A stretch of 12,985 bases of DNA. It comes from Chloroflexota bacterium. Lineage in GTDB: Bacteria > Chloroflexota > Dehalococcoidia > DSTF01 > JACRBR01. The translations under genes were made by a program, and so were the position numbers. The notes under the pieces are model-generated. The model made no database searches, had not been told where the DNA came from, and saw only the letters and a list, made by a program, of their open reading frames with translations. Shown here piece by piece: positions 6,050 through 12,792 of the stretch; the stretch's first letter is position 1; every line of letters starts with the position of its first letter. Where the stretch lies: contig JACRBR010000059.1 of assembly GCA_016213125.1 (NCBI GenBank), positions 1 to 12,985 on the forward strand, read 5' to 3'.

Positions 6050-7195
6050 ATGGTGGACGTGATTGGCATCGCGGCAACACTGGCGGACGAATTTCGCGCG
6101 AAGGCGGCAGCGTACGACCTCTCTGGCGAGTTCCCGGCCGATAACTACGCGCGGATGAAGGAGGAAGGCTACCTGCGGGCGCCCGTACCCGAGGAGCTGG
6201 GGGGTCTGGGCGCGGACCTGGCCACGATGGCCCGGGCCCAGCAGGCGCTCGCCCGAGGGTGCGCCTCGACGGCGCTGGCGGTGAACATGCACCTCTTCCA
6301 GGTGGGCACGACGGCCGACGCCTATCGAAACGGGCAGCCGGTGGAGGGGTTCCTCCGGCGGGTCGCCGATGAGGGTATCGTCGTGTCGTCGAACGGCGCG
6401 GAGGCGATCGTTGCCGGTGCGTGGACCACAACGACGACCGCGGAACGGCGCAACGGCGGCTATGTCGTCAACGGGCGCAAGTTCTTCTGCTCCCAGGCGC
6501 CGGGCGCGAACGTGTTCCGTTTCCTCGCGCGAGACACGGAGACGGATGAGCTGTTGATCATGGGCGCGCCAGCTGGCACACCCGGTATCACGATCGTCGA
6601 GACCTGGGATACGACGGGAATGCGGGCAACGGCGAGCCACGACCTGGTCATCGAGGACGTGTCGTTGCCCGAAACGGCCGTGGGCGCACGCCTGCCCGCC
6701 GGCGAACCGCTGCGCACGCCGGCGTTCAGCAATGTGGCGCGCTGGTTCACGCCGCTGATGGCCAGCGTGTACCTGGGCATCGCGCAGGAGGCGCGCGAGG
6801 AGGCCTACAAGGCGATCGGCACGGGCATCAACAGCGCGAACCGGCACACCGTCCTGACCGATGTGCTTGTCGGCGAGATGGAGACCGCGTACCTGACGGC
6901 GTGCAGCGTGCGCGACCAGGTCACGGACGAGCTGAATGCCTTTCCCAAGGACCTGCAAGCCGCCATGACCAGGGTCATCCTGATGAAGGAGGCCGTGACC
7001 TCGAACGCCATCGTAGTCGTTGAAAAGGCGGTCGAGCTCGCGGGAGGGCGTTCATACTTCCGGAAGTCGCCGCTGGAGCGGCTGGCCCGCGACGTGCGCG
7101 CAGCCCGGTTCCACCCGCCGTCAGCGCCGATGTCGTTCCAGATCGCAGGCGAGCGCTGCCGGGAGGCAAGGGCGGCGGAGCTGGTATCCGCGTAG
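6050..7195 (+). CDS. Acyl-CoA dehydrogenase-fold flavoprotein, possibly a DszC-like monooxygenase
   Basis: 381-residue protein; the ATG at 6050 has AGGAGG six bases upstream. The three-part acyl-CoA dehydrogenase fold is recognisable: N-terminal helices with APVPEELGGLGADL (44-57), a middle beta domain with NGRKFFCSQAPGAN (141-154) and TTGMRATASHDLVIEDV (188-204), and a C-terminal helical domain ending ELAGGRSYFRKSPLERLARD (329-348). These bind FAD and oxidise acyl-CoA thioesters or, in the DszC/SfnC branch, use reduced flavin and oxygen. The usual YEGT element with the catalytic Glu near the C-terminus is absent; the same place reads VRAARFHPPSAPMSFQIAG (349-367). This fits a non-dehydrogenating branch, although some dehydrogenases carry the base elsewhere. 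It lies 174 bp after the haem operon, in which I find no convincing promoter, and converges on the DinB-like gene with 15 bp between stops. The substrate is unknown. Confidence 0.87.
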   Translation: MVDVIGIAATLADEFRAKAAAYDLSGEFPADNYARMKEEGYLRAPVPEELGGLGADLATMARAQQALARGCASTALAVNMHLFQVGTTADAYRNGQPVEGFLRRVADEGIVVSSNGAEAIVAGAWTTTTTAERRNGGYVVNGRKFFCSQAPGANVFRFLARDTETDELLIMGAPAGTPGITIVETWDTTGMRATASHDLVIEDVSLPETAVGARLPAGEPLRTPAFSNVARWFTPLMASVYLGIAQEAREEAYKAIGTGINSANRHTVLTDVLVGEMETAYLTACSVRDQVTDELNAFPKDLQAAMTRVILMKEAVTSNAIVVVEKAVELAGGRSYFRKSPLERLARDVRAARFHPPSAPMSFQIAGERCREARAAELVSA

Positions 7196-7210
7196 CGGGA
7201 GCGCCGCCGA

Positions 7211-7777
7211 TCAGATGCCGCGACCGCGGAATACAGAGAGCGCCATCGCGATCTCGCCGAGGTGTCCCCGCACGTGCCCGTTGCAGGGGCTGATCACGAT
7301 GCGGGCGACCGAGTATCCGGCCATGCTCTCCAGCTCCTCCACGTAGCCGGGTACACGGTGCTGGGGGAGCAGGAGGGCGTGCGGCGGCACGCCTGGCACC
7401 CGGTCCAGGTCGCTGTCGGCGATGCCGTCCAGCCACGCCGCCCACGCGTCGTACGCCACGCGCGCGTACTCCAGCACAGCATCGCGGCTCGTACCCTCGG
7501 CGATGGCGTCGGCGGCTTCCGCTGTCATCCCGAACGGCGGCATCGCCGGGTTGATGCCCGGGAGATCAAGCGACGCACGGAGCTCCCGTCCGTCCTGGAC
7601 CCACACGTTCAGCGCCCAGTCAGCCGTGGCGGCGATGTGCCATGCGGTAAATCCGAGTGACGGCGCTCCGGGATAGGGGTGCCGTAGCCACTCTCCGTCC
7701 CTGATCTGGCTCACAACGTCGTTGACGTTGGCGTAGGTGTTAACAAGCTGCTGTTGGAGGACGTGCGTAGCGTTCAT
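7211..7777 (-). CDS. DinB-like metal-binding four-helix-bundle protein
   Basis: 188-residue protein with the DinB/YfiT layout: His47 in FTAWHIAATADW (43-54), and His168 and His172 in NGHVRGHLGEIAM (166-178) near the C-terminus. These three histidines are the usual divalent-metal triad of the fold. DinB-fold proteins include thiol S-transferases that use bacillithiol or mycothiol and many with no known function. The C-terminal H-x3-H-LGEI and the N-terminal Val/Gln-rich helix that begins MNATHVLQQQLVNTY are typical. The function here is open; a low-molecular-weight-thiol transferase is one option, and the PIG-L deacetylase at 2055-2867 could in principle belong to such thiol synthesis, but nothing links them directly. 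The ATG at 7777 has no Shine-Dalgarno sequence, and 60 bp separate it from the VapC gene upstream. The gene converges with the flavoprotein gene. Confidence 0.85.
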   Translation of the reverse strand: MNATHVLQQQLVNTYANVNDVVSQIRDGEWLRHPYPGAPSLGFTAWHIAATADWALNVWVQDGRELRASLDLPGINPAMPPFGMTAEAADAIAEGTSRDAVLEYARVAYDAWAAWLDGIADSDLDRVPGVPPHALLLPQHRVPGYVEELESMAGYSVARIVISPCNGHVRGHLGEIAMALSVFRGRGI

Positions 7778-7837
7778 TTCGCAACAATGGTAACCCGCCA
7801 GGAATTCGACTGCGCGAACGTGCGAGCCGGCACCAAC

Positions 7838-8239
7838 CTAAGTGGCGCTGTCAATTGTCAGTCCTTCGATGTCCGCATAGTCCGCGACATTTCGAGTCAC
7901 GAGCGTGAGCTCGAACTCGATGGCAGTTGCGGCGATTATCAGATCGAGGGCTCGCTGGTTCACCCGTTTGCCAGCTGACTTCAGTTCGTGCCTGAGTCGA
8001 GCGCATCGTCGCGCGACGCCGCGAGACAATGGCAGGACAGGGATGCCGTCGAGCAGGGCGTGAAATTGATGCTCCGCCCGGTCCGGGCGCTCGCTCCGCA
8101 GGACTCCCTGATAGGCCTCCATGTAGGTGACGATGCTTATGGCGATGCCGTCGTTCGCGAGCTCGTTGAGGAGAGAGATAGCCGCTCCGTCGCCATTCAA
8201 CCGGTCGATAGTCCAGTCGGTGTCGATGAGACTTGGCAT
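7838..8239 (-). CDS. vapC: VapC-type PIN-domain toxin
   Basis: 133-residue PIN-domain ribonuclease of the classical VapC type. It opens with SLIDTDWTIDRLN, giving Asp6. Glu41 is in VTYMEAYQGV, Asp99 in RALDLIIAATA, and Asn117/Asp120 in LVTRNVADYADIEGL. These are the four acidic-pocket positions that hold Mg2+ in VapC toxins, which inhibit growth by cutting tRNA or rRNA. The length is normal and the domain looks intact, so the toxin is probably functional. Its ATG lies three bases after the TAG stop of the antitoxin gene on the same strand, the usual antitoxin-first order. It differs clearly from the PIN protein at 1378-1800 in motif spacing and partner, so the two modules are not recent duplicates. 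Confidence 0.93.
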   Translation of the reverse strand: MPSLIDTDWTIDRLNGDGAAISLLNELANDGIAISIVTYMEAYQGVLRSERPDRAEHQFHALLDGIPVLPLSRGVARRCARLRHELKSAGKRVNQRALDLIIAATAIEFELTLVTRNVADYADIEGLTIDSAT

Positions 8240-8242
8240 GGA

Positions 8243-8563
8243 CTAAACCGGGCGCCCTGACGAGTCCTGCCCACGCTGGGCGCGCAGGTCGGACTGTAGC
8301 GCCTCAGTATCTACGCCAGTCAGCGCTCCTGTGGCGGCTTCGAGGGCTCTACGAGCCCGGTCCGGGTCGTAGCCGGCCCATGGTTGGCCGACTGTGCCCG
8401 CGTTGAGGTCGGCGAAATCGTCAGGGCTAAGAAGAACAGCCACGGTTTCCCCGTCGCGCTCGATCGCTCTTGGCTCGCCATCCTCGGCGACTTCGCGAAC
8501 GACGCGGACAATGTCCTTGTCGCTGTTCCAGTGGACGCGTTGCGGCTGTTTCATAGCCATCAT
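8243..8563 (-). CDS. Phd/YefM-type antitoxin of the VapC pair
   Basis: Up to 106 residues. The N-terminal half (from about residue 10) reads HWNSDKDIVRVVREVAEDGEP and then AIERDGETVAVLLSPDDF, the Phd/YefM pattern of a helical DNA-binding part followed by short strands. The C-terminal half (YDPDRARRALEAATGALTG and a tail ending QRGQDSSGRP) is the usual toxin-binding extension seen with VapC partners. It would neutralise the downstream VapC and repress its own promoter. Three in-frame ATGs lie close together (8563, 8560, 8554). A promoter -10, TACAAT at 8567-8562, overlaps the first two, and the predicted transcription start falls next to the third, so the real start is probably 8554 (MKQPQRVHW), translated without a leader. 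The gene has no clear Shine-Dalgarno sequence. Confidence 0.88.
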   Translation of the reverse strand: MMAMKQPQRVHWNSDKDIVRVVREVAEDGEPRAIERDGETVAVLLSPDDFADLNAGTVGQPWAGYDPDRARRALEAATGALTGVDTEALQSDLRAQRGQDSSGRPV

Positions 8564-8591
8564 TGTACTGCGACTTTATGCTCCCTGTCGC
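8562..8591 (-). promoter_or_regulatory. Promoter of the Phd-VapC module, probably leaderless
   Basis: On the minus strand GCGACA (8591-8586, four of six matches to TTGACA) and TACAAT (8567-8562, five of six matches to TATAAT) are separated by 18 bp. The start of transcription would be near 8555, at the ATG at 8554. The promoter lies in the gap after the sbcC stop, so the toxin-antitoxin pair can be expressed independently of sbcDC. Confidence 0.5.
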
Positions 8592-8596
8592 GCGTA

Positions 8597-11326
8597 TCAC
8601 CCGGCGCGCTTGATGGTGGAGGCGCCGTCGGTTGTCGGCTGAACCTGCAGGCGGTCGGGGAAGTTGACGGGGTCGCTGAAGGCCTCCAGGTGCGACACCA
8701 CGATCACCTTGTCCATGTACTGGGCGAGCTGCTGCAGCTCGGCGACCATCAGCTTCTGGCCCTCGACGTCGAGGCTGCCGAAGCCTTCGTCGATGACGAT
8801 GGACCGCATGCCGCCGGCGCCGGCGTACTGGCCGATGCCGGAGGCGATGGCGACGGCGCAGCGGAACTTCTGCGAGCCGGACAGCGCTTTGGCACTGCGG
8901 GCCTCGCGCATGCAGGTGTGATCGATGGCCCTGAGCTCGAGGGCGTCGCCGTCGCGCTCCAGTGTCAGTTCCAGCGAGCCGCCGGTCAGGCGCTTCAGGA
9001 ATGCGTTGGCGTGGTTGGTGATGGTGGTCAGCGCGCCCGAGACAAGCACGCCCTGCAGGCCCTTCTTGCCGAGCAGCGTGGTGAGCCTGCGTAGACGCTG
9101 ATGACGCTGCTTGCGCATCTCGACTTCCTCGCGGAAGCGCGCGAGCTCCGCGACGTGCGCCTCCGCCGTCGCGAACCGCTGCTGCGCCGCCAGATGATCG
9201 GCGCGGGCGGTTGCCGCCGTCGCCTCGGCTTCGCTGGCGGCCTCGTGCGCGAGCGCTTCGTCGACCTGGTGCGCGGCGGGGATCTGGTCGGCCTCGTGCT
9301 GCTTCGCCTCACGCTGTGCTGACGCAGCGGTGTACGCCTGCTGCGCGCTCTCGAGCGCCTCCTTTCGCCCTGGCGCGCCCGCAAGTTCGCTCTGATTCCT
9401 ACGGAGCACCTCGAGCAACGCCGCCGGATCGCCCAGCGCCTGCTCGCGCAGGTCGCCGAGGCCGGCGGCTGTCGTCTCCGCGAGCTTGCGGTGGCCCGCG
9501 GCCGTGGCCGCTTGCTCGCGCGCGGCGGCGTCGAGCTCGGCGCGGCCGTGTTTGCCCGTGTCGAGCGCCGTGCGCGCCGTGTCTTCGTCCTTCCGCGCGG
9601 ACTCGTGCGTTGCCCGGGCGGCGTCGAGCAAAGCGGCGGCATCGTCGAGCTTCGACTTCGCGGAGGCATGCGACTTCTGCGCGGTGGCGACGTCCTTCAT
9701 GCGTCCGTTCAGCCGGGCTTCGTGCTCGGCGAGCGCGGTCGCGGCCTGCGCGCGCGAGGTCTCGGCGGCGGTGCGCTCACCCTCGAGGCGGCTGTGCTGC
9801 TGCGCCTGCTGCGCCACCGCGGCCGCCGCTTGTTCGGCCGCTTTGGCGGCCGCGGTCCGGGCCTTGGCGGCAGCGTTCTCACCTGCGGTCGATGCCGTGG
9901 CCTGCGACTGCGCCTCGCCGAGCTGCGCCGTAAGCCCGTCGATCTGCTTCTTCGCGGCGGCCTTGTCGATGGGCTGGCCGCAACGCGAGCACTTCGCTTC
10001 CTTCGCCGCGGCCTTCCGCTCGGCGAGGTCGTGCTTGAGCTGTTCGGCGCGGGCGCGCCATCCGGCGCCGTCCTTCCGCGCGGCCTCCAGCGCGGCCTCT
10101 GACTCCTCGGCGGCCTTCTTCGCTGCTACGGCGTCGCGGTCGACCTTCTCGCGCATGCTTGAGAACTGCTTGAGCTGTGCGTCGATCTCCTTGATGCGCT
10201 CGTCGAAGGAGGCGAGGCGGTCGCGCTCCTGCCGGACGGACGCTGCGAGCTGGGCGAAGTCGTGCGCCTGGCGTTCGGCCTGCTGCGCGGCGGCGTGCGA
10301 CTTCTCGGCCGACTGGAGCTGCTTCGCGGCGGCCTTAACGGCGGCGGTCGCGGTGGCGTTGGCCGCGGCCAGCGCTTCGATGTCGATGGCCGCGACTTTC
10401 CGCTGTGCGTCCGCGGCGGCGGCTTCGGCGCGGGTAGCGTCAGCGAGGGCATGCTGGACCTGCGTCACGCGGTCGAGGGCGGACGATAGCGTCTCGAAGA
10501 GTGCGGCGTCGCGCTCGATCTGTTCGCGTTGCGCGATGAGTTCGGTGGCGGCGGCGATCTTCGCGTCCAGACCGGCGATTTCTCCCACCAGCCGCGTGTA
10601 GCGCTGGGCGTCGGCGAGCATTTCGCGCGCAGCCTGTTGCAAGAGCGTGGCGTCGGCTTCGCGCCTCGCGGTGGTGGCCACGGTGTCGCGCATGGCGGCA
10701 ATGGCGGCTTCGTCGACGTCGCCGATCTCGGCCAACTTCTCGCCGATCCAGTCGACGCGCTTCTTCTCGTCGCCGAACGCATCGCGCGCGGCTTTCTCGA
10801 GGCGCTCGTACTCCTTTAACCCGATGAGGCTGCTGATGACCTGGAAGCGCTCTTTGGGTTTCGCGTCAATGAACTGCGTCGCCGCGCCCTGTTGCAGGAT
10901 GAAGGACGAAGTGAAAGCTTCCTCCGAAAGGCGAACTATGTTCTCGATAACGCGCTGCAACGAGTCTTTCTTCTCAGTTCCCGGAACTTGCACGTAATCT
11001 TGCTTCTCTTCGTCCCAGAAGTAGATGGACTGATCGCTGCCGCTCGCCTTGGAGGTTCGGCCACGGCGGATCAAGTACCGCATTCCTTGCTGTTCGAATT
11101 CGAAGTCAACACTGAGGCGATCGCGATCTTCAGAGATGAGGTCTTTGATGTCCTGTTTGCCTATGCGTGTTTCGCCGTAGAGCGCGAAGGTGATGGCGTC
11201 GAAGATCGACGACTTGCCGGCGCCGTTCTCACCGCAGATGGCGATGAGCGCGCCGGCGGTAAAGTCGGCGACGGTCTCGTCGCGATAGCGCATCCATCCG
11301 GTCATGCGGACGCTGAGGGGGATCAC
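8597..11326 (-). CDS. sbcC: SbcC/Rad50-type SMC ATPase of the SbcCD nuclease
   Basis: 909-residue SMC-like ATPase. Walker A is GENGAGKSS (32-40), the Q-loop region includes SSFILQQGAATQF (near 150), and long Ala/Glu/Lys/Gln-rich coiled coils run on both sides of a zinc hook, KCSRCGQP, with Cys446 and Cys449 almost exactly at the midpoint. The C-terminal lobe has the signature LSGSQKFRCAVAIASG (815-830), Walker B SIVIDEGFGSLD (842-853) and the H-loop VVSHLE (876-881). With SbcD it forms the SbcCD/Mre11-Rad50 complex, an ATP-dependent double-strand exonuclease and hairpin endonuclease that processes palindromes and blocked ends. The GTG start at 11326 overlaps the sbcD stop (GTGA, 11323-11326), with GGAGG seven bases upstream, so the two are translationally coupled. 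The signature has LSGSQ rather than LSGGE. Around 10880-11170 the base composition is visibly less GC-rich than in the rest of the gene. Confidence 0.97.
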   Translation of the reverse strand: MIPLSVRMTGWMRYRDETVADFTAGALIAICGENGAGKSSIFDAITFALYGETRIGKQDIKDLISEDRDRLSVDFEFEQQGMRYLIRRGRTSKASGSDQSIYFWDEEKQDYVQVPGTEKKDSLQRVIENIVRLSEEAFTSSFILQQGAATQFIDAKPKERFQVISSLIGLKEYERLEKAARDAFGDEKKRVDWIGEKLAEIGDVDEAAIAAMRDTVATTARREADATLLQQAAREMLADAQRYTRLVGEIAGLDAKIAAATELIAQREQIERDAALFETLSSALDRVTQVQHALADATRAEAAAADAQRKVAAIDIEALAAANATATAAVKAAAKQLQSAEKSHAAAQQAERQAHDFAQLAASVRQERDRLASFDERIKEIDAQLKQFSSMREKVDRDAVAAKKAAEESEAALEAARKDGAGWRARAEQLKHDLAERKAAAKEAKCSRCGQPIDKAAAKKQIDGLTAQLGEAQSQATASTAGENAAAKARTAAAKAAEQAAAAVAQQAQQHSRLEGERTAAETSRAQAATALAEHEARLNGRMKDVATAQKSHASAKSKLDDAAALLDAARATHESARKDEDTARTALDTGKHGRAELDAAAREQAATAAGHRKLAETTAAGLGDLREQALGDPAALLEVLRRNQSELAGAPGRKEALESAQQAYTAASAQREAKQHEADQIPAAHQVDEALAHEAASEAEATAATARADHLAAQQRFATAEAHVAELARFREEVEMRKQRHQRLRRLTTLLGKKGLQGVLVSGALTTITNHANAFLKRLTGGSLELTLERDGDALELRAIDHTCMREARSAKALSGSQKFRCAVAIASGIGQYAGAGGMRSIVIDEGFGSLDVEGQKLMVAELQQLAQYMDKVIVVSHLEAFSDPVNFPDRLQVQPTTDGASTIKRAG

Positions 11327-12561
11327 GCATCGCCCTCCGTCAGCGTCTTCGCGCGCAGCTCGTGGACCAGGCCCATGAGGGCGTCGCGCTCGTCCTCGGG
11401 CATCTGCTGCTCTTCGAGGTAGCGGCGCACCGTGTCCTCGACGTTCGCGGGGTTCAGGCCCTCGACCGCGGGTGTCTGTGTATCGTCCTCATCCGTCCAG
11501 TCCATCTCGACGTTGCCGTAGAGACGGGGGAAGAGCTGGCGCGCCCGATCGAGGAAGGGAGCGGCGTACGTGCCGCGCGGCACGCGGAGGACGAGCTTCA
11601 CCAGCGTCTCGTCGATGCGGTCGATGGTCTTCGCCTGCGCCGCCAGGTCGTCCTCGGTCTCGGCGACGACTATCGCGAACGGCGTGGGGTCCAGCGGCAG
11701 CGACGTGATCTCGCGCACGCCCTGCGGGCCGATGTCGGCGAGGAGCACGCGCGTGTCGTAGTCGCGCTCGGCGACGTCCATGCGGTCGAGGACGCCGACG
11801 TAGTAGAAGTGTGCGCCGCCGATCTGCTCGGGCGTGTGGATGTGGCCGATGACGGTCAGCTCGAACTCGGGGAAGGAGCCGCGAGGGATGACGACGTCGT
11901 CGCGCGGCGAGATGCGGTGCGCCTTCACGGTGGTGCCGGTGACGGTGACGTGCGTGAGGAGGACGGTGGGCAGGCGCTGTTCGGCCGAGCGCTTGCGCAG
12001 CTCCTCCATCTTTTCGCCGAAGAGCTTGGCCAGCAGCTCGTTACGCTGCGCCACGCCGCCGCTGTCGTCGTGCCGCAGGTCGTAGCGGTAGGGCGTCGGG
12101 AACGGGAGGAGCGCGAAGTTCATGCGCTCGCCGCCGGCCTCGACGGTCACGAGGTCGGGCTTGGTACGGAAGATGATCTGCTGCTGGTCGTTGGAGGAGG
12201 ACAGGTCTGAAGACCTGGCCGTACGGGCATCGCCCAGCTCGCGAGTAGCGGCGGTGAGCCAGATGTTGGCCGTGTCGATGAAGTAGTCGCGGTCGTGGTT
12301 GCCGGCGACGGCGACGACGCGCATGCCGCGGGCGAGGGGCGCGCGCAGGCCGTCGACCATGGCGTACGCGGCGGCGCGAGAAGCCCCGCGCTCCTGCGCC
12401 TCGAACACGTCGCCCGCGATGGCAAGCACGTCGACGGCGTGCTCCTCGCAGTACGCGGCGATGCGGTCGATGTTGCGGCGCTGGTCCGGCAGCCGCGGCT
12501 GCGGGTTCGCCCCGGCGAGCGTGTAGCCCAGGTGCCAGTCAGCGGTGAAGAGGATTCTCAT
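11323..12561 (-). CDS. sbcD: SbcD/Mre11-type nuclease of the SbcCD complex
   Basis: 412-residue calcineurin-like metallophosphoesterase. All phosphodiesterase motifs are present: TADWHLG with Asp8 and His10, AIAGDVFE with Asp51, VAGNHDRD with Asn88 and His89, LLTHVTV with His204, and VIGHIHTPE with His240 and His242. These bind two Mn2+ ions. SbcD supplies the nuclease activity and SbcC the ATPase. The C-terminal part (about 290-412, rich in acidic residues) is the capping and SbcC-binding region. The chosen ATG at 12561 starts exactly at the family's MRILFTADWH and overlaps the stop of the upstream small gene (ATGA, 12558-12561). An unusual segment, DARTARSSDLSSSNDQQQ (111-128), lies just after motif III; the DNA there contains a 22-bp imperfect palindrome and the residues look like an insertion in a loop. 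The metal sites are unaffected. Confidence 0.96.
   Translation of the reverse strand: MRILFTADWHLGYTLAGANPQPRLPDQRRNIDRIAAYCEEHAVDVLAIAGDVFEAQERGASRAAAYAMVDGLRAPLARGMRVVAVAGNHDRDYFIDTANIWLTAATRELGDARTARSSDLSSSNDQQQIIFRTKPDLVTVEAGGERMNFALLPFPTPYRYDLRHDDSGGVAQRNELLAKLFGEKMEELRKRSAEQRLPTVLLTHVTVTGTTVKAHRISPRDDVVIPRGSFPEFELTVIGHIHTPEQIGGAHFYYVGVLDRMDVAERDYDTRVLLADIGPQGVREITSLPLDPTPFAIVVAETEDDLAAQAKTIDRIDETLVKLVLRVPRGTYAAPFLDRARQLFPRLYGNVEMDWTDEDDTQTPAVEGLNPANVEDTVRRYLEEQQMPEDERDALMGLVHELRAKTLTEGDA
12199..12220. repeat. REP-like palindrome inside sbcD
   Basis: CAGGTCT (12202-12208) and AGACCTG (12211-12217) form a perfect 7-bp inverted repeat around GA; with the flanking GG and CC the arms reach 10 bp with one mismatch. 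It encodes residues 115-120 of SbcD within a Ser/Gln-rich stretch that looks like a loop insertion. Its size and shape resemble REP elements moved by RAYT transposases, one of which ends about 570 bp upstream. Only this copy is visible in the window. Confidence 0.55.
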
Positions 12562-12773
12562 GAAGTTGGTCGCCGGGTGTTGGTAGCTGGTCGCCGGTGA
12601 TCGTCCGTGAGATCGATGCCGGCTTCGTCGAGTCGGTGCAAGAGAAAGCCGACTAGGTACTCGCGAGGCGTCAGTTCGTGCAAGTCCTGGTTCAGCGAAA
12701 GCTCCTCGAATGCGCGGAGCATCGCGTGCCACGCGGCCGTTCCTTCGAAGTGTGTGTATGGATAGCTGGCCAT
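12558..12773 (-). CDS. Conserved small protein coupled to sbcD, function unknown
   Basis: 71-residue protein of composition MASYPYTHFEGTAAWHAM, then a helical acidic stretch, then LTPREYLVGFLLHRLDEAGI (38-57). I recall, without being able to check, a widespread small family with a YPYTHFEGTxxW start and a TxREYxVGYL motif and no assigned function. It looks mainly alpha-helical and cytoplasmic, with no signal peptide or membrane segment. The ATG at 12773 is preferred; a GTG one codon earlier is also possible and sits seven bases after AAGGA. Its stop overlaps the sbcD ATG (ATGA), so the two are probably translated in a coupled way. The last 14 residues (DHRRPATNTRRPTS) come from a 21-bp direct repeat and are probably not part of the conserved core. 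A role with SbcCD is suggested only by this coupling. Confidence 0.75.
   Translation of the reverse strand: MASYPYTHFEGTAAWHAMLRAFEELSLNQDLHELTPREYLVGFLLHRLDEAGIDLTDDHRRPATNTRRPTS
12567..12597. repeat. Two 10-bp direct repeats with 21-bp period
   Basis: TGGTCGCCGG occurs at 12567-12576 and 12588-12597, and a related TTGGTAGC lies between the copies. The 21-bp period is seven codons, so on the minus strand the repeat encodes RRPATNT followed by RRPTS at the end of the 71-residue protein. It lies immediately before the sbcD start and could be a short dispersed repeat that has lengthened the small gene's tail. Confidence 0.55.
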
Positions 12774-12792
12774 CACGCTACCGTCCTTCGCG

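Noticed and set aside
7778..7837. Possible leaderless promoter (TACCAT at 7787-7792) for the DinB-like gene
   Set aside because: Only a partial -10 match and no -35; too weak to list as a feature.
8250..8257. Perfect palindrome GGGCGCCC near the end of the antitoxin gene
   Set aside because: An 8-bp GC palindrome is expected by chance in DNA of this composition, and it lies in coding sequence with no stem extension.
9486..10601. Long plus-strand open frame rich in Ala, Ser and Cys opposite sbcC
   Set aside because: It is the antisense of the Ala-rich coiled-coil of SbcC in high-GC DNA; the composition is extreme and no domain pattern is visible.
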